The translations under genes and the position numbers were made by a program. Below the pieces are notes generated by a model that saw only the letters and a list, made by a program, of their open reading frames with translations, had not been told where the DNA came from and did not search any database. A stretch of 64,000 nt of DNA from Butyrivibrio sp. (GTDB lineage: Bacteria > Bacillota > Clostridia > Lachnospirales > Lachnospiraceae): contig JAFZQT010000047.1 of assembly GCA_017620235.1 (NCBI GenBank), forward strand, positions 1 to 64,000, in the 5' to 3' direction. Position 1 is the first letter of the stretch; every line of letters starts with the position of its first letter. Of the stretch, positions 1 through 9,115 are shown piece by piece.

Positions 1-47
1 ACAGAGCAAACAAAGGTAAATATTACTATATTTCACGCAATATTAAG

Positions 48-88
48 ATAGCGTCCAAAGCCGCACGTATCAAGGCTTTGGACGCTAT
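48..88 (+). terminator. strong hairpin, probable terminator of an upstream gene
   Basis: Two perfectly complementary 15-base arms (48-62 and 74-88) flank an 11-base loop. The tail after the stem is only moderately T-rich, so termination is inferred, and the gene it would serve lies left of the window. Nothing else is recognised between 89 and 214 apart from a typical AT-rich upstream region. Confidence 0.6.
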
Positions 89-214
89 TACTTGCTTTTA
101 AACTGTCAAAGACAGGATTGTAATATGAAATACTTATGTCTGCCTATAAGATGTCAATATTATACAAAATAAAGTAAGGATATCATAATAGAATTATCAA
201 AGGAGTACAAAACC

Positions 215-835
215 ATGAAAAATATACTTGCGTTTGGTGATTCAAATACTTGGGGACTTATCCCCGGAACGAAGGAAAGATATCCGGACGAGATTAGATG
301 GACCGGACTTGTTCAAAATAAATTAAATGATACAAAAATAATAGAAGAGGGGCTTTGCGGAAGAACAACTGTGTTCGAAGATGAGATAAGACCTTTCAGA
401 AAAGGTGTCGATACGCTTCCTCTTATCCTTGAGAGCGCATCTCCACTGGACGGCGTCATAATCATGCTTGGAACAAACGACTGCAAAACATACTACAATG
501 CAAATTCGCACATTATTGGAAAAGGTCTTGAGCGCTGCATCGAAGAAATTGAAAAATATGTATCGCCCGAGAAGGTTCTTGTAGTATCACCGATCCACCT
601 CGGGGATGAAGTCTGGAAGCCGACAAAGGACCCTGAGTTTGATGTGGATTCCGTAAACAGAAGTAAAGAGCTTGCAGACACCTACAGAAGGATTGCTGAG
701 AAAAGAGGCAATACATTCCTTGCAGCTTCTTCTTATGCATCGCCAAGTAAACGCGATGACGAGCACCTCGATGAAAGCGGACATGAAGCTTTGGCTACTG
801 CGATAACAAGAAAGATAGAAGCAATGCACATTTAA
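215..835 (+). CDS. SGNH/GDSL-family hydrolase (esterase or lipase-like)
   Basis: This 206-residue protein should be a cytoplasmic serine hydrolase cleaving ester or acyl bonds. The substrate cannot be told from sequence. Block I is FGDSNTWG with nucleophile Ser10. GTND at 86-89 is block III, and D181-x-x-H184 is the C-terminal catalytic pair. No signal peptide or membrane segment is present. Length is normal for the small arylesterase-like members of the family. The start is supported by AAAGGAG about 9 bases upstream. It stands alone on its strand between an upstream hairpin and the next gene. Confidence 0.9.
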   Translation: MKNILAFGDSNTWGLIPGTKERYPDEIRWTGLVQNKLNDTKIIEEGLCGRTTVFEDEIRPFRKGVDTLPLILESASPLDGVIIMLGTNDCKTYYNANSHIIGKGLERCIEEIEKYVSPEKVLVVSPIHLGDEVWKPTKDPEFDVDSVNRSKELADTYRRIAEKRGNTFLAASSYASPSKRDDEHLDESGHEALATAITRKIEAMHI

Positions 836-954
836 AAGAATAAAAAGCGCAAAATGATGCCAAGTTTAAATAAGTGAGATATAATTCATATATCATATGG
901 TGTAAATTTTTTTACATCTAAATCACAATATGAAGATTATAAGCGGAGAATATT

Positions 955-2256
955 ATGGAACAACTGGTATCAAATTTGCTGATTTATGGGGATCTGCCTA
1001 AGAATTCGATCTTAATGCAGCTTGCGATGGTTTTTAAAGACTTTCATTCGAATGACTATGATAAGACAGATCTGACAACGAGAATATATAAGCAGATAAA
1101 GAGGATTCTTGAGCTGGGGACAGATTATGCATTTGATAAAAATCTATGGCATAACTATCTGACATATCTTTTGATAATGCAGGAGAATCCTTTTTCTTTG
1201 ACGTGTGAAAAAGTGGGAAGCAAGGACGGAAGCGTAAATCATTTTGCAAAGAGCGATTTTGGTGTTTATAAAAAGCTTTTTGAATATGATTTTTCAGAAA
1301 TAGAGGATGCGCTCGAAATAGATTGCTTTTCCTGCATAACAGATTATAAGGCTATTGAAAAGCCGGAGCTTATGTACAATCACAACGTTAGCGAGAAGGT
1401 AAGGAGCCTTTCCGAGAAGCTGGAAAAAGCTGCGGATGAAAATGAATTTTTTGATATAGTGACGAACTTTTACAAGGAAATCGGTGTGGGTGCATTTGGT
1501 CTGAATAAAGCGTTCAGATTGAATGAAGGAAAAGACGGAAAGATTCTTTTCTCATCAATAAACAACATGGATAGTGTAGTGCTTGATGACCTTGTCGGAT
1601 ATGAGATCCAGAAGAAAAAGCTTGTGGATAATACCAAAGCTTTTGTTGAGGGAAAGAAAGCAAACAATGTATTGCTGTTTGGCGACAGCGGAACGGGAAA
1701 ATCAACAAGCATAAAGGCTATAGTAAATGAGTTTTATGCTGACGGACTTCGAATGATAGAGATATATAAATATCAGTTCAAGTTGTTATCGGGATTGATC
1801 TCGCAGATCAAGAACAGAAATTACAAGTTCATTATTTACATGGACGATCTGTCTTTTGAAGAAGATGAATCCGATTATAAGTTCTTAAAAGCGGTTATCG
1901 AAGGTGGCGTTGAGACAAGACCTGATAATATCCTTATTTATGCGACATCAAACAGAAGGCATCTTATTCGTGAGACTTGGAGAGACAGGAATGATGTTGA
2001 ACAGAACGCCGATATCCACCACTCAGACACGATGGAAGAAAAGCTTTCGCTCGCAAACAGATTTGGTGTGACGATTGGCTATTATAAGCCTTCCAGACAG
2101 GAATATTATGATATTGTTAAAGAGTTGGCAATCAGGAATAAAATAGATATGAAGGAAGAAGAATTGTTTAGAGAGGCAGACAGATGGGAAATGAACCACG
2201 GTGGAATTTCCGGTCGAGTTGCCCAGCAGTTTATTAACCATTTGCTGGGTATGTGA
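955..2256 (+). CDS. DUF815-family P-loop AAA+ ATPase
   Basis: The protein has 433 residues. The first 200 form a poorly conserved helical region and the C-terminal half is an AAA-type ATPase. Walker A (GDSGTGKST) lies near residues 243-251 and Walker B (IYMDD) near 294-298. An ATSNRRH segment resembling sensor 1 follows, and the family's end includes the HGGISGR stretch. The architecture matches the DUF815 (COG2607) family of predicted ATPases, whose cellular role is not established. A weak GGAGAAT ribosome site precedes the ATG. It ends 12 bases from the convergent small zinc-ribbon gene. Confidence 0.88.
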   Translation: MEQLVSNLLIYGDLPKNSILMQLAMVFKDFHSNDYDKTDLTTRIYKQIKRILELGTDYAFDKNLWHNYLTYLLIMQENPFSLTCEKVGSKDGSVNHFAKSDFGVYKKLFEYDFSEIEDALEIDCFSCITDYKAIEKPELMYNHNVSEKVRSLSEKLEKAADENEFFDIVTNFYKEIGVGAFGLNKAFRLNEGKDGKILFSSINNMDSVVLDDLVGYEIQKKKLVDNTKAFVEGKKANNVLLFGDSGTGKSTSIKAIVNEFYADGLRMIEIYKYQFKLLSGLISQIKNRNYKFIIYMDDLSFEEDESDYKFLKAVIEGGVETRPDNILIYATSNRRHLIRETWRDRNDVEQNADIHHSDTMEEKLSLANRFGVTIGYYKPSRQEYYDIVKELAIRNKIDMKEEELFREADRWEMNHGGISGRVAQQFINHLLGM

Positions 2257-2267
2257 TCAAAAGGTAT

Positions 2268-2483
2268 TCAGGGAACCCATTTTAAGTTGGGACAACCTAC
2301 GGCACATCCATGGAGATAAGTATTTCTTATTTCGCAGGCTGCATTTCTGCAATCTGTGCATTGGAAAGTATAGTGGTAAGAGTATCTCTTTTTACAAACC
2401 TTGCAGCAAAAGGGCATATTACTGTTGCGGGCATTGAAAGTTCGACCGCAACCTATACATATTTTCACTATATTATGGGCCAT
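2268..2483 (-). CDS. small cysteine-rich zinc-ribbon protein
   Basis: A 71-residue basic protein with many cysteines: CIGC near residues 10-13, CC-x2-C near 26-30, CTDC near 42-45 and single cysteines after that. This is typical of a zinc ribbon or double zinc-knuckle fold. It is judged real because an AAAGGAG ribosome site sits about 6 bases before its ATG. Overlapping reading frames on the other strand have no such site. It lies between two plus-strand genes and converges on the ATPase gene. No family name is offered; it might be a nucleic-acid-binding or metal-handling protein. Confidence 0.65.
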   Translation of the reverse strand: MAHNIVKICIGCGRTFNARNSNMPFCCKVCKKRYSYHYTFQCTDCRNAACEIRNTYLHGCAVGCPNLKWVP

Positions 2484-2586
2484 AGCGTTTCTCCTTTCTC
2501 TACACCAATATTATTATTTCAAAACATTATTTAATCAATTAAATAGCAATAAAATGATAATTAAATATTGATTCTTTGGTGAAAAA

Positions 2587-2925
2587 ATGCATGAAATGAG
2601 TTATGTCACAAAAATAGTGGCGATGGCGATGGATTCGGCAAAAGACAGCAAGATTAAGAGTATTCATGTTCTTGTTGGCAAAACAAGCGGAATCCTGCCA
2701 TATTATTTAAATAAATATTATGTAAAAGTTGTAGAAGGAACACAGCTTGAGGGGAGTGAGTTAATATGCGAAGAAGTCCCTGTTAAAGCGCTGTGCGAAG
2801 AGTGCAACAAAGAGTATTATCCTGACAAAAGCAACAGATATCTATGCCCACATTGCGGTGGAAAGCGGGCAAAGATAATTGAAGGCAAGGATATAGTCAT
2901 AAAGAGCATAACGGTTGAAGATTAA
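2587..2925 (+). CDS. hypA: HypA-like metallochaperone (nickel insertion protein)
   Basis: HypA delivers nickel to NiFe-hydrogenase together with HypB. Here 112 residues begin with MHEMS, whose His2 is the nickel ligand. A structural zinc site follows from C70-x2-C73 and C87-x2-C90, with the usual 13-residue spacing. Length matches the family. It precedes a COG0523/CobW GTPase by 9 bases, so the two are almost certainly one transcript. No hydrogenase subunit or other hyp gene is visible in the window, so the target metalloenzyme is unknown. The symbol is a family assignment, not proof of a hydrogenase role. Confidence 0.85.
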   Translation: MHEMSYVTKIVAMAMDSAKDSKIKSIHVLVGKTSGILPYYLNKYYVKVVEGTQLEGSELICEEVPVKALCEECNKEYYPDKSNRYLCPHCGGKRAKIIEGKDIVIKSITVED

Positions 2926-2934
2926 GGAACGAAG

Positions 2935-3882
2935 ATGACAAAGGTCGATCTGATAACGGGATTTCTTGGAGCGGGAAAGACCACTTTTTTAAAAAAATAT
3001 GCAAAAAAGCTCATGGAAAAAGGCGAAAGAATATGCATTATCGAAAATGATTTCGGCGCGATAAACGTTGATATGGTTCTTTTGCAGGAATTACTGGGCG
3101 ATAATTGCAATATAGAGATGATCATAGGCGGAGACGGTGAGGTTGCACATCAGCGAAGGCTAAAGACAAAGCTGATAGCAATGGGAATGCTTGGATATGA
3201 CAGAGTGATAATCGAGCCGTCGGGAGTCTTTGATCCGGATGAGTTGTTTGACATATTGTATGAATCTCCGATAGACCGGTGGTACGAGATGGGGAGTGCC
3301 ATATGTATATATGATGCGGAGCCGGAAATAGAATTATCGCAGGAATCACGCTATATGATGATGGCGGAGATCGCATCGGCAGGAGTTGTGCTTGTAAGTA
3401 AGCTAGACAAAGAGAATGACGGTAAGAGTGCAGAAATCCTGAATAGAATTGAGGCTGTCATGGATGAGTTTGACTGTTCCAGAGTGATAAGACCGGAGGA
3501 TATCATTGCAAAGAATTGGGATGAATTATCGGATTCAGATTATAACAAGATAATCAACGCAGGATATAAGAAAGCCGATTATCCAAAGAAACTTCACATA
3601 GAAGATGCAAAGTATCAGACGCTGTTTTATTTTGATTTTGCGATGGATGAAGAAACATTGCATGAAGCAGTGCTTAATATATTTAACGACGAGGAATGCG
3701 GAGAAGTTCACAGGATAAAAGGCTTTATAAAAGTAAGTGATGATGAAAAGATAGAACTCAATGTTACCAAGCACAGATATGATACCAAACGCGTGGATAC
3801 AGACAGGGCGGTGCTTATAATAATCGGGGAACATCTTGACCGTGAGAAATTGGCTAAATATGTAGGCTCGCCATCCGTATAG
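2935..3882 (+). CDS. COG0523/CobW-HypB-UreG-type GTPase, putative metallochaperone
   Basis: A 315-residue SIMIBI-class GTPase. The P-loop GFLGAGKTT lies at residues 9-17, followed by the family's ENDFG segment near 38-42 and a PSG motif before the FDPDEL segment. The C-terminal part is the less conserved CobW C-domain. Most COG0523 members carry a CxCC metal motif in a GGCICC-like context; here the equivalent position reads GGDGEV with no cysteine. The gene follows hypA directly and probably supplies the GTPase partner that HypB normally provides. Metal and client are unknown. Confidence 0.85.
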   Translation: MTKVDLITGFLGAGKTTFLKKYAKKLMEKGERICIIENDFGAINVDMVLLQELLGDNCNIEMIIGGDGEVAHQRRLKTKLIAMGMLGYDRVIIEPSGVFDPDELFDILYESPIDRWYEMGSAICIYDAEPEIELSQESRYMMMAEIASAGVVLVSKLDKENDGKSAEILNRIEAVMDEFDCSRVIRPEDIIAKNWDELSDSDYNKIINAGYKKADYPKKLHIEDAKYQTLFYFDFAMDEETLHEAVLNIFNDEECGEVHRIKGFIKVSDDEKIELNVTKHRYDTKRVDTDRAVLIIIGEHLDREKLAKYVGSPSV

Positions 3883-3957
3883 GTGCAAAGTGTACTGTTT
3901 TATAGTATAATTTACGAAAGGAAGTAAATAAATACACATTATTTAAGGAGGGTGTAG

Positions 3958-5379
3958 ATGCCTGACAATCAGAATGACGGAAAAATTGGATACTCGTCAT
4001 CTTCTAATTTTGCGCCAAGTGATATTTTGTATATGCTAAAAGACCTTCCGGATGCATATTGTATTTTTAAAGTAATGACAGATCCTTTCGGAACAGTGAA
4101 GGACATGCTTTTTTTGTTTGCAAATGAGAAGTATTCTCAGCTTGTTGGAAAGCCATCCGCAGAGCTTGTTGGTAATACATATTTAAAGACTGTTATGAAT
4201 AGGGATGAAGACTGGATCAAGTATAGTTACCAGGCAGCAATCTTAAGGCAGTCTGCAACAATCAGAACTTATAGCACACAACATGATAAGTGGCTTGAGT
4301 ACTGTGCAGTCCCTGTTTATCAGAAAGGTTTTTGCGCGTTTATAATCCATGATATAACCATTGCAAAAAAGAGTGAGGATAACAGAGAGCTTGCTTCCAA
4401 CACAAGTAAGCTTGTTATTGATTGTGCAAAAGCACTGTCCTCAGCGGAATTTGGCAAAGGAATACGTAAAGTTCTTAAGCTGCTCGGGCAGGCAATCAAA
4501 GCTGACCGTGTAGGAATTGTTGAGGTAAAGGATAAAAAGGTTATTGATGTAAGAGAGTGGCTCAATGATGCGCATGCATCAAACCTTCCCAGCCGAAAAG
4601 ATTTTGAGCGGATGAACATTATTGATATGTGGGATAGGCAGCTGAAGGGCAAGAACACAATAGTTGTGGATGATACGTCACGTATTCAGGAATTTGAGGA
4701 AGAGGTTTATAACGAGCTTCTTGCAGGAAGCGTTTCAAGATATATAATCACGACACTTCATGATAACGATGAGATCATTGGATATCTGGTGGCAGATAAC
4801 TATGAAAATACTTTGCCCATAAATGTCGCGGAAGTAATGGAATCTGTAGCGATTTTCATTTCTTATGACATGAGAAACAGAGCTCTTACCAAAGAAATGA
4901 TGTATCTGGGAAGCCACGATGCACTTACGGGACTTGGAAACAGGAACTCGCTGAATCAGGCACTGCTTGTTTTGTCCGGTATGTCTTCTGTAGTTGGCGT
5001 GTGCTATACGGATATAAATGGCTTAAAAGTTATCAATGCGCGCGATGGTCATGACGCCGGAGATGAAAAGATAAAAGAGACGGCGGCGATTGTTGCATCG
5101 GTGTTTAAGAGAAAGAACTGTTACAGAATCGGTGGAGATGAATTCATCGCAATTGTTCCTGAAATTACAGAAGAAAAGTTTGTTGAGCTTGTAAATAAAC
5201 TTCGGGTTAAGCTTGAAAAGGTTTCCGCGGCTATAGGATATATATGGCTGGAAGATTCGAGGGAAATAAATAAGGCAGTTAAAAAAGCCGATGAGAGAAT
5301 GTACGAAGATAAGGCTGCTTATTATAAGGATAAGGAGCACGAGCGCAGAGGAAAACATGATCCTAAAGTAGATGAGTAA
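3958..5379 (+). CDS. PAS-GAF-GGDEF diguanylate cyclase
   Basis: Makes cyclic di-GMP from two GTP. The 473-residue protein has an N-terminal PAS-like sensor (about 20-130), a GAF-like domain (about 150-300) and a C-terminal GGDEF domain with an intact GGDEF signature at 392-396. No membrane segment is visible, so sensing is probably cytoplasmic. The inhibitory RxxD site expected five residues before the signature reads FKRK, so product feedback may be absent. The start has a strong AAGGAGGG site. It is followed by a bidirectional terminator shared with pta. Confidence 0.93.
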   Translation: MPDNQNDGKIGYSSSSNFAPSDILYMLKDLPDAYCIFKVMTDPFGTVKDMLFLFANEKYSQLVGKPSAELVGNTYLKTVMNRDEDWIKYSYQAAILRQSATIRTYSTQHDKWLEYCAVPVYQKGFCAFIIHDITIAKKSEDNRELASNTSKLVIDCAKALSSAEFGKGIRKVLKLLGQAIKADRVGIVEVKDKKVIDVREWLNDAHASNLPSRKDFERMNIIDMWDRQLKGKNTIVVDDTSRIQEFEEEVYNELLAGSVSRYIITTLHDNDEIIGYLVADNYENTLPINVAEVMESVAIFISYDMRNRALTKEMMYLGSHDALTGLGNRNSLNQALLVLSGMSSVVGVCYTDINGLKVINARDGHDAGDEKIKETAAIVASVFKRKNCYRIGGDEFIAIVPEITEEKFVELVNKLRVKLEKVSAAIGYIWLEDSREINKAVKKADERMYEDKAAYYKDKEHERRGKHDPKVDE

Positions 5380-5384
5380 AATAA

Positions 5385-5417
5385 AAAGAGGTTTTGCACT
5401 GAGTGCAAGACCTCTTT
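5385..5417. terminator. bidirectional Rho-independent terminator
   Basis: A 14-15 bp stem (5386-5400 with 5401-5416, one G-U wobble) and almost no loop. A-rich sequence lies on one side and T-rich on the other. It sits between the convergent GGDEF gene and pta and can serve both. Confidence 0.85.
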
Positions 5418-5438
5418 ATTGTTTTAGTAGCAAGTGGC

Positions 5439-6422
5439 TTATGCAAGAGAAGCAGTAATGATAGACATTGAGTAAACTTCAAGTGCATTACATCCACGTG
5501 AAAGATCGTTGATAGGAGCGTTAAGACCAAGTAAGATAGGTCCGTAAGCTTCGAAATTACCCATACGCTGAGCAATCTTATATCCAAGGTTTCCTGCGTT
5601 GATATCAGGGAAGATGAATGTGTTTGCATATCCGGCAACGGGTGATCCGGGAGCTTTCTGCTTTGCAACATTTGGAGCTACCGCAGCGTCGAACTGAAGC
5701 TCGCCGTCGATCGGAATCTCGGGATATTTCTCTTGAGCTTTCTTTGTTGCATTCTGCATCTTTGTTACAGTGTCATCTTTTGCAGATCCCTTTGTAGAGA
5801 ATGAAAGGAAAGCAACCTTAGGATTTATACCAAATCTCTGTGCGCAGTTTACAGTTTCGCCACAGATCTCAACGAGCTCGTCCTCATTGGGATTGATATT
5901 GATACCGCAATCTGCCATTGCGATCACTTCATTTTCGCCTGTTGCAGAAGGACGAACAAGAATAAAGCATGATGAAACGATTGTGTTTTCAGGCTTTGTC
6001 TTGATGATCTGAAGTGCAGGTCTTACTGTATCTGCTGTAGAGTATGTTGCTCCACCGAGAAGACAGTCGCCCAATCCCATTTTTACAAGCATAGTTCCAA
6101 AATAGTTTGTCTGCTTAAGAATCGGAATAGCTTTCTCGGGAGTCATTCCCTTACTCTTACGAAGTTCGCAAAAACTAGCAACCATTTCATCAAATTTATC
6201 ATAATTCTCGGGATCGATTATCTGAGCGCCTCTGATGTTATATCCGGCATCCTCAGCAGAACGGTTGATCTCATCAACATTTCCGAGCAATATAGGTTTC
6301 AAAAAGTTTCCGGCAAGAAGACGTGAAGCTGCCTCTAAGATTCTGGGATCTGAACCCTCAGGAAAAACGATGGTTTTAGGGTTTGCCTTAAGCTTCTGTA
6401 TCATGTCACCAAATCCGTACAT
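5439..6422 (-). CDS. pta: phosphate acetyltransferase
   Basis: Converts acetyl-CoA and phosphate to acetyl phosphate and CoA, the step before acetate kinase in acetate production. At 327 residues it is the short single-domain Pta type with no N-terminal DRTGG/AAA extension. Family hallmarks include VFPEGSDPR near the N-terminus, the GGATYSTADTVRPALQI segment, and the C-terminal GPILLGLNAPINDLSRGC segment that lines the CoA site. An AGGAGG site lies just upstream of the ATG. No ackA is adjacent, whereas the two often form an operon in related bacteria. Confidence 0.96.
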   Translation of the reverse strand: MYGFGDMIQKLKANPKTIVFPEGSDPRILEAASRLLAGNFLKPILLGNVDEINRSAEDAGYNIRGAQIIDPENYDKFDEMVASFCELRKSKGMTPEKAIPILKQTNYFGTMLVKMGLGDCLLGGATYSTADTVRPALQIIKTKPENTIVSSCFILVRPSATGENEVIAMADCGININPNEDELVEICGETVNCAQRFGINPKVAFLSFSTKGSAKDDTVTKMQNATKKAQEKYPEIPIDGELQFDAAVAPNVAKQKAPGSPVAGYANTFIFPDINAGNLGYKIAQRMGNFEAYGPILLGLNAPINDLSRGCNALEVYSMSIITASLA

Positions 6423-6563
6423 TTATTATCCTCCTTTTATATATTAGGTATTTCTTTAATATGTAAGCGCATACATATTCTAGACCTATTAATCGGAAAA
6501 TAATTTGATTTCACTCAAGTTTTACATTAGTATAAAAAGAAAAACAGGAGAAATTTTTAAAAT

Positions 6564-6797
6564 ATGAATCCAATGAGTTTATTGCAGTTACAACAGCGTT
6601 TTCAGATATTCCAGCAGGAGCATCCCAAGATCATAGCTTTTTTCAAAGCAATCGGGAATGATTCTATGCAGGAAGGTACAATTATTGCCGTAAAAGTGAC
6701 CACACCTGACGGAAAAGAAATTGAGTCAAACATAAAAATAACTGCCAACGATATAACAACTTTTCAGCAGATGATGGAAATTGCTCGAAGTAAATAA
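6564..6797 (+). CDS. small conserved-looking hypothetical protein
   Basis: 77 residues with no signal peptide, membrane segment or cysteine. The N-terminus is Gln-rich and helical. The rest, including IIAVKVTTPDGK, looks like a small beta-rich fold. I do not recognise the family. It is judged real because it has a CAGGAG site upstream, coding-like codon use and no stronger competing frame. It diverges from pta and its stop codon abuts the stop of the next gene on the other strand. Confidence 0.65.
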   Translation: MNPMSLLQLQQRFQIFQQEHPKIIAFFKAIGNDSMQEGTIIAVKVTTPDGKEIESNIKITANDITTFQQMMEIARSK

Positions 6798-7403
6798 TCA
6801 AAGAGTTTTTTTGTAATAGCTTTCATTTCTGATAAAACCAAGCTTCTTTAAATATGCTTTGTGATTTGTGTCAGAACCGCGATAAGTAAGTGACTTTATG
6901 CCATCTGCCGGTATTTTTGAATATAAGAATTTTCCAATGGAAAAATCTCTGTATTGTGGAATGGAATAATCAAGTAAGATGTCTACATTGTCATCTGCTT
7001 CTTTTTTCCCAAGAAGGATTCCGGCGGGTGTGCCTTCATGCATGACAGCATAGCCGATATCTGCCGATTCAAAGTTAACATCAATACCCGGGAAACATTT
7101 GGCAATGTCCTCGGTATAGTAATTGATGAAGTGCTTGACAACAGAGTCATCAGTAGATATTTTTATACAGGTATAGTCAACAGATGTGTTGCTGAGTTTT
7201 ACAAGATAATATATGTTTATCAGAACCAGACATATATTCATTATCGCAGTAGGATATGAGTGTATTATGAAAGCGTAGATTGTGAAGATCACACTTCCTA
7301 TAGAATTTACAATTCTTAATTTTGCCACGGATGCCATTAAGAAAGAGACAAGTACTAATGAAGATCCCAAATAACCAATCATTTCAATAAATGAATTTGT
7401 CAT
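6798..7403 (-). CDS. membrane protein: YgjV-like N-terminus plus GNAT-like C-terminus
   Basis: The start is placed at 7403 because a strong GGGGAGG site lies just before it; a longer frame starting at 7454 lacks one. The 201-residue product opens with about three hydrophobic helices (residues 5-70) resembling YgjV-type inner membrane proteins. A soluble C-terminal half follows, whose final stretch (GSDTNHKAYLKKLGF) resembles the end of GNAT acetyltransferases. The function is not established. The fusion is read from sequence similarity by eye, so both assignments are tentative. It converges exactly on the preceding small gene. Confidence 0.72.
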   Translation of the reverse strand: MTNSFIEMIGYLGSSLVLVSFLMASVAKLRIVNSIGSVIFTIYAFIIHSYPTAIMNICLVLINIYYLVKLSNTSVDYTCIKISTDDSVVKHFINYYTEDIAKCFPGIDVNFESADIGYAVMHEGTPAGILLGKKEADDNVDILLDYSIPQYRDFSIGKFLYSKIPADGIKSLTYRGSDTNHKAYLKKLGFIRNESYYKKTL

Positions 7404-7496
7404 AATACCTCCCCTTTGAAAAAGAAATATAATAGTATATACGTATGATAACAAAAGATCATATGGGATTCAAATAATGGAGAAAGTGCGCTACTT

Positions 7497-9062
7497 ATGC
7501 TACTATTTAAATCTATCTTAAATAAAAGTATTTCGGTTGTTTTTCGAGTTCTTCTTGCCATAATATTGATTGCGATTTTTGTGGCAAATCTGATTCCTTA
7601 CAATGATTATTTTAAGAGAAATCTTGGGCTGAGTAATTTTTTTCTGATGTTGCTTGGTATTATCTTTTTATCATTTTTATATTGGTGCATAGATCACTGT
7701 AGCTTTCACGTATCAAAAGCCAAAAGTGTTGTTATATTTGCTGTTTTATTTATTGTTCAGGTAATAATATCGTTCTGTGCAATGTATGAGACGGGATGGG
7801 ATGCCGAAACAGTTACAGGAGATGCGTATAATCTGGCAATGGGAAATACGATCGATCCCGGATACTATTCACATTACACAAATAATATGCTTGGTATGGT
7901 ATTTTATTCCAAACTTTTTTCCGGTGGCGTGAAATTGGGATTGTCTAATTTTGTGAAAGCCAGTGGGGCATGTGTCTTATTTAATTGCTGTATATATTTT
8001 TATGCGGGGCTTCTTCTGGCGGATTGTATATATAGACTTACATGTAATAAGAAAGCATCAATTTTTGGATTTTTGATATGCTATGTTTTTATCTGTATAT
8101 CACCGTGGAATTTCGTGTTATATACAGATTCGTTGGGTATTATTTTTCCGATATTTACTTTGTGGGTATACCTGACCTTTAAAGAGAATACTTTAAGAGG
8201 CACTGTTTTAAAATGGATTGCGTTATTATTTATTTCAACAATCGGATTTTATATTAAAGCAGAGTCGCTGATCATGCTGATTGCAATTGTTATTGCTCAT
8301 TCTATCCATGTGTTTATAGACAGTGAGGCATCGGCTATGATCTATAAGCTCGTTCCAATCGTACTGACACTGGTACTTGTTATACCTGCTTTTAGATTAA
8401 GCAGTAATTCTGTTGTAAAGATATTTGAAAAAGAAACAGGTGTTGAATACGATCAGGAAAAAAGTTTTTCGATGCTTCACTGGTTGATGATCGGTATGAA
8501 TGTGGAGTCTGATGGTACTTTTAATGGCGAAGATGACACTTTTTCACATTACATAACCGATAGAAATGAGCGTGTATCACAAAATAAAAAAGTTATAAAA
8601 GAGCGGCTTAAAGAAATGGGACCGAAAGGTTTTTGCGAATTGATGATCCATAAGCTTATCTTGAATTATAATGACGGATCTTTTGGAAACGGTCTTGATG
8701 GAGAAGGCTTTATCGTAGATTCTTTTTCAGAAGATACTGCGGTCAATTCCTGGATCAGATTTTTCTACAGACCTGACCGTCAAGGGTTTTATGCTTATTT
8801 GATTTTTGCTCAGATGTTATGGCTTGGAATTTTGTTCTTTAGTTTATTTATGAGGAACAGTATGAATTCGCAACCTATTATGCTAAGCATTATCGGATTG
8901 ACAGCTTTTGTTATGTTGTTCGAAGCACAGCCGAGATATCTTGTGGTCTTCGCACCAATATATGTAATTACGGGAGTTCTTGGTATTTGCGAGTTTATGA
9001 ATATAGTAAGAGAGTATAGTCTTTTTATAAAAGTGAAAAGATTTTTGATTAAAGGTAATTAA
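7497..9062 (+). CDS. polytopic membrane protein, GT-C glycosyltransferase-like
   Basis: 521 residues with about 10-12 hydrophobic segments over most of its length. A charged extracytoplasmic loop lies at about residues 300-410. The first outer loop carries a WDAETVTGDAYNLA segment, and conserved acidic residues at this place are typical of GT-C transferases that use polyprenyl-phosphate sugars. It therefore may glycosylate cell-surface polymers, but the family is not identified exactly. The ribosome site (GGAG) is rather far from the ATG. A strong terminator follows. Confidence 0.75.
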   Translation: MLLFKSILNKSISVVFRVLLAIILIAIFVANLIPYNDYFKRNLGLSNFFLMLLGIIFLSFLYWCIDHCSFHVSKAKSVVIFAVLFIVQVIISFCAMYETGWDAETVTGDAYNLAMGNTIDPGYYSHYTNNMLGMVFYSKLFSGGVKLGLSNFVKASGACVLFNCCIYFYAGLLLADCIYRLTCNKKASIFGFLICYVFICISPWNFVLYTDSLGIIFPIFTLWVYLTFKENTLRGTVLKWIALLFISTIGFYIKAESLIMLIAIVIAHSIHVFIDSEASAMIYKLVPIVLTLVLVIPAFRLSSNSVVKIFEKETGVEYDQEKSFSMLHWLMIGMNVESDGTFNGEDDTFSHYITDRNERVSQNKKVIKERLKEMGPKGFCELMIHKLILNYNDGSFGNGLDGEGFIVDSFSEDTAVNSWIRFFYRPDRQGFYAYLIFAQMLWLGILFFSLFMRNSMNSQPIMLSIIGLTAFVMLFEAQPRYLVVFAPIYVITGVLGICEFMNIVREYSLFIKVKRFLIKGN

Positions 9063-9102
9063 AAAAGATTCGGGCATTTGGTATGAATGCCCGAATCTTT
9101 TT
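9062..9102. terminator. bidirectional Rho-independent terminator
   Basis: A perfect 17-bp stem (9062-9078 with 9086-9102) with a 7-base loop. A-run and T-run ends serve the membrane protein gene and the convergent aminotransferase gene. Confidence 0.92.
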
Positions 9103-9115
9103 CGTAAGTATGAAA

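Noticed and set aside
2201..2534. Plus-strand frames (2201-2437 and 2310-2534) in the gap before hypA
   Set aside because: They lack ribosome sites and overlap the well-supported zinc-ribbon gene on the other strand.
3535..3939. 134-residue minus-strand frame over the COG0523 gene
   Set aside because: It is antisense to a conserved domain, has no ribosome site and an atypical aromatic-rich composition.
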